From positions 163,780 to 227,779 of the forward strand of contig NZ_MKCT01000061.1 in NCBI RefSeq assembly GCF_001855555.1: DNA of 64,000 nt, written 5' to 3'. The translations under genes were made by a program, and so were the position numbers. The notes beneath the pieces were generated by a model. The model saw only the letters and a list, made by a program, of their open reading frames with translations. It ran no database searches and was not told the DNA's origin. Below are positions 54,701 to 64,000 of the stretch, piece after piece. Positions within the stretch are counted from its first letter, which is position 1; every line of letters starts with the position of its first letter. Source of the DNA: Chromobacterium sphagni (lineage in GTDB: Bacteria > Pseudomonadota > Gammaproteobacteria > Burkholderiales > Chromobacteriaceae).

Positions 54701-56170
54701 AAACAGGTGAACCCGACCGCGCTGGTGTCGGTGAAGCTGGTGGCCGAGCCCGGCGTCGGCACTGTCGCCGCCGGCGTGGCCAAGGCCTACGCCGACCTGA
54801 TCACCATTTCCGGCTACGACGGCGGCACCGGTGCCTCGCCGCTGACCTCGGTGAAATACGCCGGCTCGCCGTGGGAGCTGGGCCTGTCCGAAGCCCAGCA
54901 GGTATTGCGCGCCAACGGCTTGCGCGGCCGGGTGCGGGTGCAGACCGATGGCGGCCTGAAAACCGGCCTAGATGTGGTCAAGGCCGCCATCCTCGGCGCC
55001 GAGAGCTTCGGTTTCGGCACCGGGCCGATGGTGGCGCTGGGCTGCAAATACCTGCGCATCTGCCACCTGAACAATTGCGCCACCGGTGTGGCGACGCAGG
55101 AAATCAAGCTGCGCTCCAAGTACTTCACCGGCTTGCCGGAGATGGTGGTCAACTACTTCCTGTTTATCGCCCGCGAAACCCGCGAGTGGATGGCGAAGCT
55201 GGGCGTGCGCAGCATGGAGGAGCTGATCGGCCGCATGGATCTGCTGGAACTGCTGGAGGGCGAAAGCGACAAGCAGCGCAAGCTGGACCTCAGCCCGCTG
55301 CTGTCGCAGGGCACGGTGCCCGACAGCGAGCCGCGCTTCTGCATCAGCGCCAGCAATCCGTCGTTCGACAAGGGCGAACTGGCCGAAGCCATCCTGAAGG
55401 ACGCGCTGCCAGCCATTCATAACAAGCAGATGCTCGAGCTGTCCTACGCCATCGAAAACACCCATCGTTCGATCGGCGCGCGGCTGTCCGGCGAGATCGC
55501 CCGCGTCCACGGCGCGGCCGGTCTGCCGTTTGGCTGCCTGAAAGTGAAGTTCAGCGGCAGCGCCGGACAGAGCTTCGGCGTGTGGAACGCGTCCGGCTTG
55601 CATCTGGAGCTGGAAGGCGACGCCAACGACTACGTCGGCAAGGGCATGGCCGGCGGCCGCGTCACCATCTACCCGCCCAGGGACGCCGGCTACAAGGCCA
55701 GCGAATCCATCATCATCGGCAACACCTGTCTGTACGGCGCCACTGGCGGCCAGCTGTTCGCCGCCGGCATCGCCGGCGAGCGCTTCGGCGTGCGCAACTC
55801 CGGCGCGCTGGCGGTGATAGAAGGCGCGGGGGACCACTGCTGCGAATACATGACCGGCGGCACCGTGGTGGTGCTGGGCGAAACCGGCTACAACTTCGGC
55901 GCGGGCATGACCGGGGGCTTCGCCTTTGTCTACGATCCAGGCGAGAAATTCGCCTACCGCTACAACAACGAGCTGATCGACATCCACCTGATCAACGGCG
56001 AGGCGATGGGCATGTACCGCGCCTACCTGCTGGAGAAGATCGCCAAGCACGTGGAGCTGACCGGATCGGAAACCGGCCGCGCGATGCTGCAGAACTTCGA
56101 CGACTACGTCGACTACTTCTGGCTGGTGAAGCCCAAGGCGGCCAAGCTGGAAAGCCTGCTGAAAGACTAA
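51722..56170 (+). CDS. gltB: Glutamate synthase (NADPH) large subunit
   Basis: The 1482-residue product has a 20-residue propeptide and then Cys21 in [10 protein letters not shown], the nucleophile that frees ammonia from glutamine. The central and FMN-binding domains follow, with [34 protein letters not shown], and [15 protein letters not shown]. The 3Fe-4S cysteines are in [12 protein letters not shown] with spacing C-x5-C-x4-C, and the C-terminal GXGXG beta-helix ends the protein. With GltD it makes glutamate from 2-oxoglutarate and glutamine. All parts are present and full length. Confidence 0.98.
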   Translation: MDRQRCLQGTLYKPEFEQDSCGFGLIAQLDDKPSHWLVATAISSLAKLTHRGAMAADGKSGDGCGLLFKKPDGFLREVAGESGIALKSVYAAGLVFHHPEAASGERSLSRLKEYLEAQKLEVAGFRAVPTDNSACGGAALASLPAIVQVFVNCPFGMDELTFQRRLYMGRRLAEKANRENDPHFYLPTLSPHTISYKGLVTPDHLAVFFPDLADPRFESSLAVFHQRFSTNTWPQWKLAQPFRFLAHNGEINTVQGNRNWARARERIMASPHLDMDAVRPIVQTDGSDSMSLDNMLEGLLMGGIPLFRALRLLVPPAWQNVDSTDKDLRAFYEFNSMHMEPWDGPAGIVLTDGRYAACMLDRNGLRPARWVLTRDNILTIASEVGVWDYRPKDVVKKGRVKPGQLFGADLASGELLLPEEIDAQLKSAKPYRQWIKDSAKYLELSIEDDAGVEALSKEERSRLQKLFNFSREERDQILRVLAEDGQEAVGSMGDDTPMAVLSQRVRSPFDYLRQQFAQVTNPPIDPIREAVVMSLNTVFGPERNMFEESAEHAKRLEVRSPVLSHEKFTRVTTRPEPYLKATNFDLCYDPDETTLREAIVSLTRHVVEAVEEGTVVVVLSDRHVTGQRLPIHALFATGAVHHALIDAGLRCKTNIVVETAAVRDAHQVACVLGYGATAVYPYLAYQSIIELVSSGEVDLKANEALQHYRKGINKGLLKVLSKMGISTIASYRGAQLFEAVGIHEDVVALCLKGTVSRVSGAGFDDFEADQKKLARLAFNPMRGIAQGGLLKYVHGEEYHAYNPDVVTQLQKAVQNDDYAAYLQYAETVNSRPVAMLRDLMSLRLAEQALDIDAVEPVEAIVKRFDSAGMSLGALSPEAHEALAIAMNRLGGRSNSGEGGEDAARYGTEKMSKIKQVASGRFGVTPHYLVNAEVLQIKVAQGAKPGEGGQLPGDKVSGLIARLRHAKEGVSLISPPPHHDIYSIEDLAQLIFDLKQVNPTALVSVKLVAEPGVGTVAAGVAKAYADLITISGYDGGTGASPLTSVKYAGSPWELGLSEAQQVLRANGLRGRVRVQTDGGLKTGLDVVKAAILGAESFGFGTGPMVALGCKYLRICHLNNCATGVATQEIKLRSKYFTGLPEMVVNYFLFIARETREWMAKLGVRSMEELIGRMDLLELLEGESDKQRKLDLSPLLSQGTVPDSEPRFCISASNPSFDKGELAEAILKDALPAIHNKQMLELSYAIENTHRSIGARLSGEIARVHGAAGLPFGCLKVKFSGSAGQSFGVWNASGLHLELEGDANDYVGKGMAGGRVTIYPPRDAGYKASESIIIGNTCLYGATGGQLFAAGIAGERFGVRNSGALAVIEGAGDHCCEYMTGGTVVVLGETGYNFGAGMTGGFAFVYDPGEKFAYRYNNELIDIHLINGEAMGMYRAYLLEKIAKHVELTGSETGRAMLQNFDDYVDYFWLVKPKAAKLESLLKD

Positions 56171-56181
56171 GCGCCGGTTGA

Positions 56182-57651
<1,470 letters not shown>

Positions 57652-58306
57652 GGCGACAACGGCAGGCGGGCTGGGTTTGAACCGCGTTTTCCGGTTTCAA
57701 GCGTGGCCGGCCAGGCCGCCGGCGGGAGGTTCCAATATACAAGACTGCGCGGCGGGACTAAACTTCCGCGTCTGAGTGGTGAAGATGGTGGTTTCCAGGC
57801 TGCGGTTGCGCATGCTCGCGCGGCATTCCCCGTGGCTGAGCGCCGCACCAGGCAAAGCAGACGATCCCGATCAGCGCTTTGAGTCTGTGACTAGCTGGCG
57901 ATCAATGCGACTTGGAGTGCTATTGGCATCGCTAGCCTAGTGTTTGAGCATGGCGGGGGATAACAGGCCCGAGCAGAGAAAATGCCGAACCGACGGCTCA
58001 AGCGCCGTTGCTTACCTGAGCGTATCGGGATTCGCGACACAATTCTGAGATGGTATGCTTTTTGTATGCGGTCCAGTCAAGACCATTTTTGAATATCGAG
58101 AAGTGTTTTATAATCGGAAGCGCCATCATTCTTTCCCTGGTGATCAACCCCCGCACAGCAGTACTCCGCTTGGTAAGCTCAGAAACGCAATCGTGACGAT
58201 GGCATAATCCTGCACGGCATATCTGTAATGCATATTCGAGCCCGCGATCACTCAGAGTTGTTATGAACAAACCATGTACTGAATCGGAAGCAGAGAAGTG
58301 GCATCA
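57652..58306. other. Intergenic region, 655 bases, composition boundary
   Basis: No gene is recognised. The left half is GC-rich like gltD; from about 57880 it becomes AT-richer like the polysaccharide cluster to the right. A 90-codon frame on the minus strand (57998–58270) lacks a ribosome binding site and any known motif. A weak hairpin, GGTC-CAGTCAA-GACC then ATTTTTG, lies at 58070–58090. No JUMPstart or ops element (GGCGGTAG-type) was seen. Confidence 0.5.
58087..58114 (+). promoter_or_regulatory. Promoter candidate for the polysaccharide cluster
   Basis: A perfect TATAAT at 58109–58114 is preceded at 16 bases by TTTTGA, a weak -35. It would give a leader of about 190 bases before the first gene at 58307. 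Confidence 0.35.
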
Positions 58307-59161
58307 ATGAAAGTTCTAGTTCTAGGCGTGACAGGCATGCTGGGCAATGCCATGTTCCGAGTCTTATCAGAAGACTCTGGCTTGATTGTCTACGGCACGG
58401 CCCGCGGCGAGAATGCTCGCCGCCATTTTTCTGCCGAACAGGCTGAGCGATTGGTCATCGGCGTCGATGTGGAAAACCATGACTCGCTCGCCAGAGCCTT
58501 TGCCGCCACGCGTCCGGACGTCGTCGTTAACTGTGTCGGCCTCGTCAAGCAACTCGCCGATGCCAACGACCCCTTGCAGGCCGTACCGATCAACACATTG
58601 CTCCCCCATCGTTTGGCGGGCTTATGTCAGGTCGCCGGCGCTCGACTCGTGCATATCAGCACAGATTGTGTCTTCTCAGGCAAGCAAGGCAATTATCTGG
58701 AATCTGATTTTCCTGATGCATATGATTTGTATGGCCGTTCCAAGCTTTTGGGCGAAGTGGACTATCCCCATGCGATAACGCTGCGGACGTCGATTATCGG
58801 CCATGAGCTGTCTGGGCAGCGTAGTCTGGTTGGCTGGTTCCTTGCGCAGCAAAAAACAGTCAAAGGCTTTACTAAGGCCATTTTCTCAGGTCTGCCGACG
58901 GTGGAGCTGGCACGCGTGGTGCGCGATGTGGTGTTGGGTCGTCCTGACCTGCATGGCTTGTACCATGTCGCCGCCCAGCCCATCAATAAATTTGACTTGC
59001 TGAGCCTGGTGGCCGCGGCCTATGGGAAAGAAATTGAGATTTTGCCTGATGATTCGTTGGTGATTGATCGATCTCTCAATGCTGACCGCTTCAGAGAAGC
59101 GACTGGCTATGTAGCGCCAGACTGGTCGACGCTGGTTCAGCGTATGTGTGAATTTATATAA
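58307..59161 (+). CDS. RmlD-like nucleotide sugar reductase (SDR family)
   Basis: The 284-residue protein is an extended SDR with LVLGVTGMLGNAMFR at the start, DVVVNCVGLVKQL, the ISTDCVFSG block, and YGRSKLLGE with the catalytic Tyr and Lys. It resembles RmlD, the dTDP-4-dehydrorhamnose reductase. Next to a WbjB-type dehydratase/epimerase and a WbjD-type 2-epimerase, it most likely reduces the 4-keto UDP-sugar to UDP-L-RhaNAc, as WbvR does in the UDP-L-QuiNAc route. It lacks the C-terminal cupin domain of CapF/WbjC. The ATG at 58307 was chosen over a GTG at 58298. Confidence 0.8.
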   Translation: MKVLVLGVTGMLGNAMFRVLSEDSGLIVYGTARGENARRHFSAEQAERLVIGVDVENHDSLARAFAATRPDVVVNCVGLVKQLADANDPLQAVPINTLLPHRLAGLCQVAGARLVHISTDCVFSGKQGNYLESDFPDAYDLYGRSKLLGEVDYPHAITLRTSIIGHELSGQRSLVGWFLAQQKTVKGFTKAIFSGLPTVELARVVRDVVLGRPDLHGLYHVAAQPINKFDLLSLVAAAYGKEIEILPDDSLVIDRSLNADRFREATGYVAPDWSTLVQRMCEFI

Positions 59162-59180
59162 TCAGGAAGAGAAGATAAAG

Positions 59181-60191
59181 ATGTTTCTCAATAAAACCTT
59201 GATGATTACCGGCGGTACCGGTTCTTTCGGCAACGCGGTACTGAAGCGATTTTTGGCAACTGATGTAAAAGAGATTCGTATCTTTAGCCGCGATGAAAAA
59301 AAACAAGAAGACATGCGGATTGCTTTGAATAATCCAAAGCTCAAGTTTTATATTGGCGATGTCAGGAATTATGACAGCGTGAATGAGGCAATGAATGGCG
59401 TTGACTATGTCTTTCACGCTGCCGCTTTGAAGCAAGTACCCTCTTGCGAGTTTTATCCGATGGAAGCTGTGCGCACCAATGTGCTGGGTGCGGAAAACGT
59501 CATGAATGCCGCAATTGCGAATAAGGTCAAGCGGGTCATTGTTCTGAGTACGGACAAGGCGGTATATCCTATCAATGCGATGGGTATATCCAAGGCTATG
59601 ATGGAAAAATTGATGGTGGCCAAGTCGAGAATGCGAACCGAAGGCGAAACCGTTCTTTGCGCAACCCGATATGGCAATGTTATGGCTTCGCGAGGCTCGG
59701 TCATTCCGTTGTTTGTAAGCCAGCTGAAAGAGGGTAAGCAATTAACGGTTACCGACCCGACGATGACCCGCTTCCTGATGTCTCTTGAAGACTCGGTTGA
59801 TCTGGTATTGCATGCATTCGAGCATGGACGCCAAGGCGATATCTTCGTGCAGAAGGCTCCTGCTTCGACTATCGAAGTATTGGCTCAAGCATTGAGCGAG
59901 CTATTTGCTAAAAGCAATAAGATTCAGGTTATTGGTACGCGTCATGGCGAAAAGCTCTATGAGTCTCTCGTTTCGCGCGAAGAGCTCGCTCATGCGGAAG
60001 ATATGGGTGCCTACTACCGCATTCCTGCGGACCACCGCGATCTGAATTATGCCAAATTCTCTGTCGAAGGTGAAACTGAGATCACGCTGTATGATGATTA
60101 TACATCGCACAATACCGAGCGTTTAGATATCGAAGGCGTGAAGAAATTACTTCTGACATTGGATTTCATTCAGGAGCAGCTGAATGCTTAA
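59181..60191 (+). CDS. wbjB: UDP-GlcNAc 4,6-dehydratase/5-epimerase (WbjB/CapE type)
   Basis: The 336-residue extended SDR has the NAD(P) loop ITGGTGSFGNAVLKRF, the SRDEKKQEDMR motif, HAAALKQVPSCEFYPMEAV, and STDKAVYPINAMGISKAMMEK in two parts. In the last motif Met replaces the usual catalytic Tyr (MGxxK), a mark of the WbjB/CapE group that both dehydrates and epimerises at C5. It opens the route to L-6-deoxy-HexNAc sugars for O antigen or capsule. It starts 19 bases after the upstream gene and overlaps the next gene by 8 bases. Confidence 0.9.
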   Translation: MFLNKTLMITGGTGSFGNAVLKRFLATDVKEIRIFSRDEKKQEDMRIALNNPKLKFYIGDVRNYDSVNEAMNGVDYVFHAAALKQVPSCEFYPMEAVRTNVLGAENVMNAAIANKVKRVIVLSTDKAVYPINAMGISKAMMEKLMVAKSRMRTEGETVLCATRYGNVMASRGSVIPLFVSQLKEGKQLTVTDPTMTRFLMSLEDSVDLVLHAFEHGRQGDIFVQKAPASTIEVLAQALSELFAKSNKIQVIGTRHGEKLYESLVSREELAHAEDMGAYYRIPADHRDLNYAKFSVEGETEITLYDDYTSHNTERLDIEGVKKLLLTLDFIQEQLNA

Positions 60192-61317
60192 GGTAATGAC
60201 TATTGTTGGTACGCGTCCTGAGCTCATTAAGATGTCAAGAGTCATCGCAGAGTTTGATAAGCATACCAAGCATGTTTTAGTGCATACTGGACAAAATTTC
60301 GATTATGAATTGAATCAAGTTTTCTTTGATGAATTAGATATTCGAAAGCCCGATTATTTTCTTGAAGCCGTCGGCAATAATGCGGCACAAACTATTGCTC
60401 GTGTAATAGAAAAAGCGGATGAAGTGCTGGAAAAGGAGCAGCCGGATGCGCTGTTGCTGTACGGCGATACTAATTCTTGCCTAGCAGTGATATCGGCCAA
60501 GCGCAGAAAAATCCCTGTATTCCATATGGAGGCGGGTAATCGCTGCTTTGATCAGCGGGTGCCTGAAGAGCTGAATCGTAAAGTCTTGGACCATTTGAGT
60601 GATATCAATATGGTTTTGACTGAGCATGCGCGTCGTTATTTGCTGGCTGAAGGCATCCCTGCGGATAGAATCATTAAGACTGGTTCTCATATGCAGGAAG
60701 TATTGAGCCACTTCATGCCCAAGATCCAGCAGTCAACCGCGCTGGATAAGCTGCAGCTGCAGGCTAAAAACTATTTCCTGGTGAGCGCGCATCGCGAAGA
60801 AAATGTCGATACCACTACCAACCTGCAAGATCTGCTGGATACCTTGCAAGCGTTGGTTAAGCAATACGATATGCCAGTGATTGTTTCGACGCACCCTCGC
60901 ACCCGGCAGCGTTTGGAAAAACTGGGAATCGAATCTATCGATTCAAAAATAAAATTCCTCAAGCCATTTGGGTTCTTTGATTATATCAAACTGCAGATGG
61001 AGGCCTTCTGTATCTTGTCTGATAGCGGCACGATCACGGAAGAAGCTTCTCTGTTGAATCTGCCAGCTGTAACCATCCGCAATGCCCACGAGAGGCCGGA
61101 GGGGATGGATGAAGGCACGCTGGTGATGACTGGATTGAAGGCTGAACGTGTATTGGATGCTGTGAGCGTTGTAACGGAACAGTCGTCTCAGCAAGGCTTC
61201 AAGCCTAATACTGTAGCCGATTATGCAGGCGGGCAAGTTTCTGCGAAGGTCGTACGCACCGTATTGAGCTATACCGACTTCGTTAATAGAACTGTATGGT
61301 CAAAGCTTAAGGCTTGA
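60184..61317 (+). CDS. wbjD: UDP-N-acetyl-L-hexosamine 2-epimerase (WbjD/CapG type)
   Basis: The 377-residue product has the two-domain fold of UDP-GlcNAc 2-epimerases: TIVGTRPELIKMSRVIAEF at the start, HTGQNFDYELNQVFFDEL, LLYGDTNSCLAVISAKR, HMEAGNRCFDQRVPEE, and SDSGTITEEASLLNLPAV. The HTGQNFDYELN and AGNRCFDQRVPEE variants fit the group acting on 6-deoxy sugars rather than WecB itself. It would turn UDP-L-RhaNAc into UDP-L-QuiNAc, or the talo form into UDP-L-FucNAc. The start overlaps wbjB by 8 bases. Confidence 0.88.
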   Translation: MLKVMTIVGTRPELIKMSRVIAEFDKHTKHVLVHTGQNFDYELNQVFFDELDIRKPDYFLEAVGNNAAQTIARVIEKADEVLEKEQPDALLLYGDTNSCLAVISAKRRKIPVFHMEAGNRCFDQRVPEELNRKVLDHLSDINMVLTEHARRYLLAEGIPADRIIKTGSHMQEVLSHFMPKIQQSTALDKLQLQAKNYFLVSAHREENVDTTTNLQDLLDTLQALVKQYDMPVIVSTHPRTRQRLEKLGIESIDSKIKFLKPFGFFDYIKLQMEAFCILSDSGTITEEASLLNLPAVTIRNAHERPEGMDEGTLVMTGLKAERVLDAVSVVTEQSSQQGFKPNTVADYAGGQVSAKVVRTVLSYTDFVNRTVWSKLKA

Positions 61318-61347
61318 GCCCCCGAATTAATTATACAAGGATACCCA

Positions 61348-63213
61348 GTGGGACATTTAGTTGAGAAGTATACTGATTCTTACTTTCTGCGAAAAAATGA
61401 GCAGGGCGAGACTCTTGCTTATGGTGTAGAGGGCATTGAATCGTTTATCAAGGGCGAGTTGCGCGAGCATGATCGAGAGATTTTGGATCATGTGAATTTT
61501 TTGGATGCAAACGTACTTGAATTTGGTTTTGGTCGTGGGGAAACTATCAAGTATGCTTGGGAGCAAGGTGTTCGTAGTTACACAGGCGTAGATTTTTCTC
61601 AATCGGCTTGCCGAATTGCACAAGAATTTCTCGAGAAATTCTCGATTTCTGGCCCGGAAATCGTATGTTCCGATGCGATTGATTTTGTTCGCGCTTATGC
61701 TAAAAAACAGCAAGAAGGACAGAATCAGGCCATTGATATCGTGATGATGCTTGATTTCGTCGAGCATGTCCCGCGCACTGAGCTGTCTGAGATTTTCACC
61801 TTGTTGAGACCGTGCCTGTCCAGCAAGGCGGTCATTATTGTGAATACGCCAGACTTCCTGGTAGACAACGATGTGTTGACTGAAGGTTTGAACGAGCAAG
61901 GCAAGGACTCTTCTGACTTTATCGAAGAGACGCAAGGGATGCATTGCAATCGTTACACGCTGCAAAGCCTCAGACAGTATTTCAAAGATCTTGGCTATCA
62001 GGCAGTTTCTCGAGGGCATTATTTTGTCGTCGCGGCAGAGGCTCCGAGCGAATGGACGGGCGAGCTTGCATATAGCGAATGCTGGAATGGAGCACGCAAT
62101 CGTGGCTGCCTGCTGAAGCAAGAGTGGCCGCGTGAAAGTTTTGAAACTGTGCTCGAGCAATTGGAACAGCCAGAATTGCGGAGATTCACACAGGGCAATC
62201 TGAATGGAATTTCGCTTTACGCAACCGATAGCTATCTGGAATATTACGAGAATGGCAATTACGATAATTTCCTGACTAATTATATCGAGCAATACGATCT
62301 GAGAGGGAAAGTCGTTTTTGATCTGGGCTCTTTCGTTGGCGTGAACAGCATGCAATTTGCCCGGATGGTCGGTCCGAATGGCAAAGTTTGCGCTTTTGAG
62401 CCCAATCCTTTCAATCGTGATCGTCTGAGATTAAATGTCTCGGAAAACCCGGAAATCAGCGACCGCATCCGCGTGTTCCCGTTTGCAGTATCGGAAGTAT
62501 CCGGAACAACGAGCTTCAAGCTCCACCGCGATGTGGATGCTGGAGTCAGCAGCGCTTCTTTCATGAACGGTGCGCATACAACCTTGCAAGAAGATACGCT
62601 GAACTCCTTGGGCTTTACCGAGGTTTCGGTGGAGGTGTGCACAATTGACGAGTTTGTCGAGCACACCGGCCTGGTTCCGCGTTGCATAAAAATCGATATC
62701 GAAGGCTCTGAACACCTGGCTCTGTTTGGAGCAATAAAAACTTTGGAAGCACATCGGCCCGTTGTTCTTCTGGAGCTGCATTCCATATTCTGCACGGTCT
62801 TGGTGTCTAATACCCTTTCTTCGCTTGGCTACGCGGTCGAACTGCTTCATGTCGAGCCGGACGGCAGATGCTTCGTTGGTGCAAACGCTGAAGCTAAGGC
62901 TGGCGCACAGGAGTCGGCAGGGGGTTCCGCTGCAGTATTGGAAACCATGCGTGTCGAAATCAGCCGCTCCAGGAAGGAAGTAGAGACTGTTTCGGTAATC
63001 AATAAAGCTCTTGCCACAAGCTTGAGTGCGATGAATGCTGAGAATGCCAGCCTCAAGAGCGATCTTGATATTTTGAGAAATGAAGCTGATGTCTTGAAGC
63101 ATGAACATGCTGAATTGAAGATTCAGGCAGATTCTTTGAGATCTAGTCTTCTTCGTTATCAAATGAATCCCATTATCAGGTTTGCTCGTGGAGTTTATCG
63201 CAGGTTCAATTAA
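61348..63213 (+). CDS. Double methyltransferase with C-terminal coiled coil
   Basis: The 621-residue protein has three parts. Residues about 45–230 are a class I SAM methyltransferase (VLEFGFGRGETIKYAW, MMLDFVEHVPR). Residues about 315–500 are an FkbM-type methyltransferase (VVFDLGSFVGVNSMQFARM, CAFEPNPFNRDRL, KIDIEGSEH). Residues about 525–600 are a heptad-like coiled coil, followed by a basic end, NPIIRFARGVYRRFN, that may touch the membrane. Placed just before the Wzm permease, it resembles in layout the chain terminator WbdD of E. coli O8/O9a. The GTG start has AAGG 8 bases upstream. Function is inferred. Confidence 0.82.
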   Translation: MGHLVEKYTDSYFLRKNEQGETLAYGVEGIESFIKGELREHDREILDHVNFLDANVLEFGFGRGETIKYAWEQGVRSYTGVDFSQSACRIAQEFLEKFSISGPEIVCSDAIDFVRAYAKKQQEGQNQAIDIVMMLDFVEHVPRTELSEIFTLLRPCLSSKAVIIVNTPDFLVDNDVLTEGLNEQGKDSSDFIEETQGMHCNRYTLQSLRQYFKDLGYQAVSRGHYFVVAAEAPSEWTGELAYSECWNGARNRGCLLKQEWPRESFETVLEQLEQPELRRFTQGNLNGISLYATDSYLEYYENGNYDNFLTNYIEQYDLRGKVVFDLGSFVGVNSMQFARMVGPNGKVCAFEPNPFNRDRLRLNVSENPEISDRIRVFPFAVSEVSGTTSFKLHRDVDAGVSSASFMNGAHTTLQEDTLNSLGFTEVSVEVCTIDEFVEHTGLVPRCIKIDIEGSEHLALFGAIKTLEAHRPVVLLELHSIFCTVLVSNTLSSLGYAVELLHVEPDGRCFVGANAEAKAGAQESAGGSAAVLETMRVEISRSRKEVETVSVINKALATSLSAMNAENASLKSDLDILRNEADVLKHEHAELKIQADSLRSSLLRYQMNPIIRFARGVYRRFN

Positions 63214-63251
63214 AGAATAAGCGAAATATAAGAAAGCAGGGGAATTGGTCA

Positions 63252-64000
63252 GTGAATTATTTAGGCATATTTCGGTATTTGCCGATCTTTGTGAATTTGG
63301 TACAGTCCGATTTTCGGAGACGTTATCTTGGGACTTACTTGGGAGCGCTTTGGGCATTTGCCGCGCCGCTTTCCACGATTGCGGTCCTTTTGTTCGTTTT
63401 CAATGTCGGATTTCGTTCTGGCCAAGTTTCTGGGGTGGAGTTTGATGTTTGGCTGATTTCTGGATTGATTGTTTGGTTTATATCAGTGATGGAATTATCT
63501 CTGGCTCCAATGCAATCACGGAATACAGTTTTTTGGTCAAAAAGATGCAATTCATGACCGAGCTGCTGCCGATTGTTAAGGTCACATCCTCACTTTATGT
63601 TCATTTGATCAATTCGGCCCTGCTGATCGCTTTGTTATTATATAAAGGCCATCGTCCTGATATATATTGGTTACAGCTGCCATATTATTTTATTTCGCTC
63701 TATGTCTTTGTTTTGAGCGTAGCTATGGTTGCATCGGTCATTCAGGTGTTTATTAAAGACTTTCAAGGTGTAATCAGTATTTTGATGCAAATTGGCCTGT
63801 GGGGAACTCCGGTTCTTTGGGATGCTAAAATGCTCCCTGCCAAGTACCAATTTTTAGTTACGTTAAATCCTGTAAATTACCTTGTTCAGGGATATCGTGA
63901 AGTATTTCTTTTCAAGGGTTGGTTTTTTGAACACCCTGCAAAAGCCCTTTATTTCTGGGGGGTAACAGCTGCCATGTTGTTGCTAGGTATGCTGTTGTTC
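63252..64000 (+). pseudogene. wzm: ABC-2 polysaccharide export permease Wzm, frameshifted (partial)
   Basis: The first frame (63252–63479) gives an ABC-2 start: YLPIFVNLVQSDFRRRYLGTYLG, here in part, then two hydrophobic segments up to SGLIVWF. It then runs out of family character and stops at 63557. From 63479 a second frame, open to the window edge for 174 codons, continues the permease exactly: YISDGIISGSNAITEYSFLV, LLPIVKVTSSLYVHLINSALL, and LVTLNPVNYLVQGYREVFLF. One extra T in the run at 63477–63479 would restore one frame. This is a one-base deletion or a sequence error. The GTG start has GGGGAA upstream. Confidence 0.8.

Noticed and set aside
57998-58270. 90-codon frame on the minus strand between gltD and the polysaccharide genes
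   Set aside because: No ribosome binding site, no recognised motif and no neighbour on that strand. A transposase remnant was considered, but no inverted repeats or transposase motifs were found.
57652-58306. JUMPstart/ops antitermination element before the polysaccharide cluster
   Set aside because: Neither the ops core nor a JUMPstart-like block is seen in the 655-base gap.
63471-63485. Programmed -1 frameshift in wzm
   Set aside because: No X-XXY-YYZ heptamer lies at the joint and no downstream pseudoknot is apparent. Such control is not known for Wzm, so a mutation or sequence error is more likely.

Overview
The window is GC-rich bacterial chromosome with betaproteobacterial gene content and order. 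The run lolB–ispE–tRNA-Gln–prs–rplY–pth–ychF, a complete patA–patB–ape1 peptidoglycan O-acetylation set, a di-haem cytochrome c5 and many polyphosphate and nucleotide-pool enzymes all fit the Neisseriales. A Chromobacterium-like species is the best guess. That is an inference from gene content, because no rRNA or marker comparison could be run. No phage, insertion sequence or CRISPR array was seen.

Layout. Positions 1–3626 (minus strand) hold a minor type IV pilin operon of five genes (pilE-like, fimT/gspH-like, pilW, pilX-like, pilV). The pilX-like protein is unusually long and appears to carry a beta-solenoid. After a SirB2 membrane protein, positions 4441–15219 hold recC, recB and recD, with a polyphosphate:AMP phosphotransferase and a periplasmic binding-type protein inserted between recB and recD. 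Positions 15332–19319 hold a Nudix hydrolase, a small orphan gene, an ABC exporter whose ribosome binding site lies inside a predicted stem, and a frameshifted Nudix gene. Positions 19566–22835 hold tRNA-Arg(CCG), cytochrome c5 and the Rep helicase. Positions 22962–27424 hold apaH and the PG O-acetylation operon. Positions 27429–35746 hold plsC-like, mutM, a TPR lipoprotein, lolB, ispE, tRNA-Gln, prs, rplY, pth and ychF. Positions 35990–37512 hold a polar amino acid (cystine-type) binding protein and permease without an adjacent ATPase. Positions 37576–49526 are mixed metabolism: acyl-CoA ligase, a Cys/Met PLP enzyme, nitronate monooxygenase, isoaspartyl peptidase, Nudix, ferredoxin reductase, GNAT, LysE exporter, diguanylate cyclase and a basic amino acid decarboxylase. 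Positions 49931–57651 hold a cardiolipin synthase-like protein and gltBD.

From about 58.0 kb to the right edge the base composition becomes clearly AT-richer, and a surface polysaccharide cluster begins. It has three genes for a UDP-N-acetyl-L-6-deoxyhexosamine (UDP-L-QuiNAc or UDP-L-FucNAc type), then a fused double methyltransferase with a C-terminal coiled coil, then the start of an ABC-2 polysaccharide export permease (Wzm). The methyltransferase resembles in layout the chain-terminating, length-measuring enzymes of ABC-transporter-dependent O antigens. The permease reading frame is broken by one missing base near 63479.

The most interesting signals are the coiled-coil double methyltransferase beside wzm, the wzm frameshift, the sequestered ribosome binding site of the ABC exporter, the beta-solenoid pilin-like protein, the Asp-Ala hexanucleotide repeat in lolB, and the recBCD locus split by polyphosphate metabolism.
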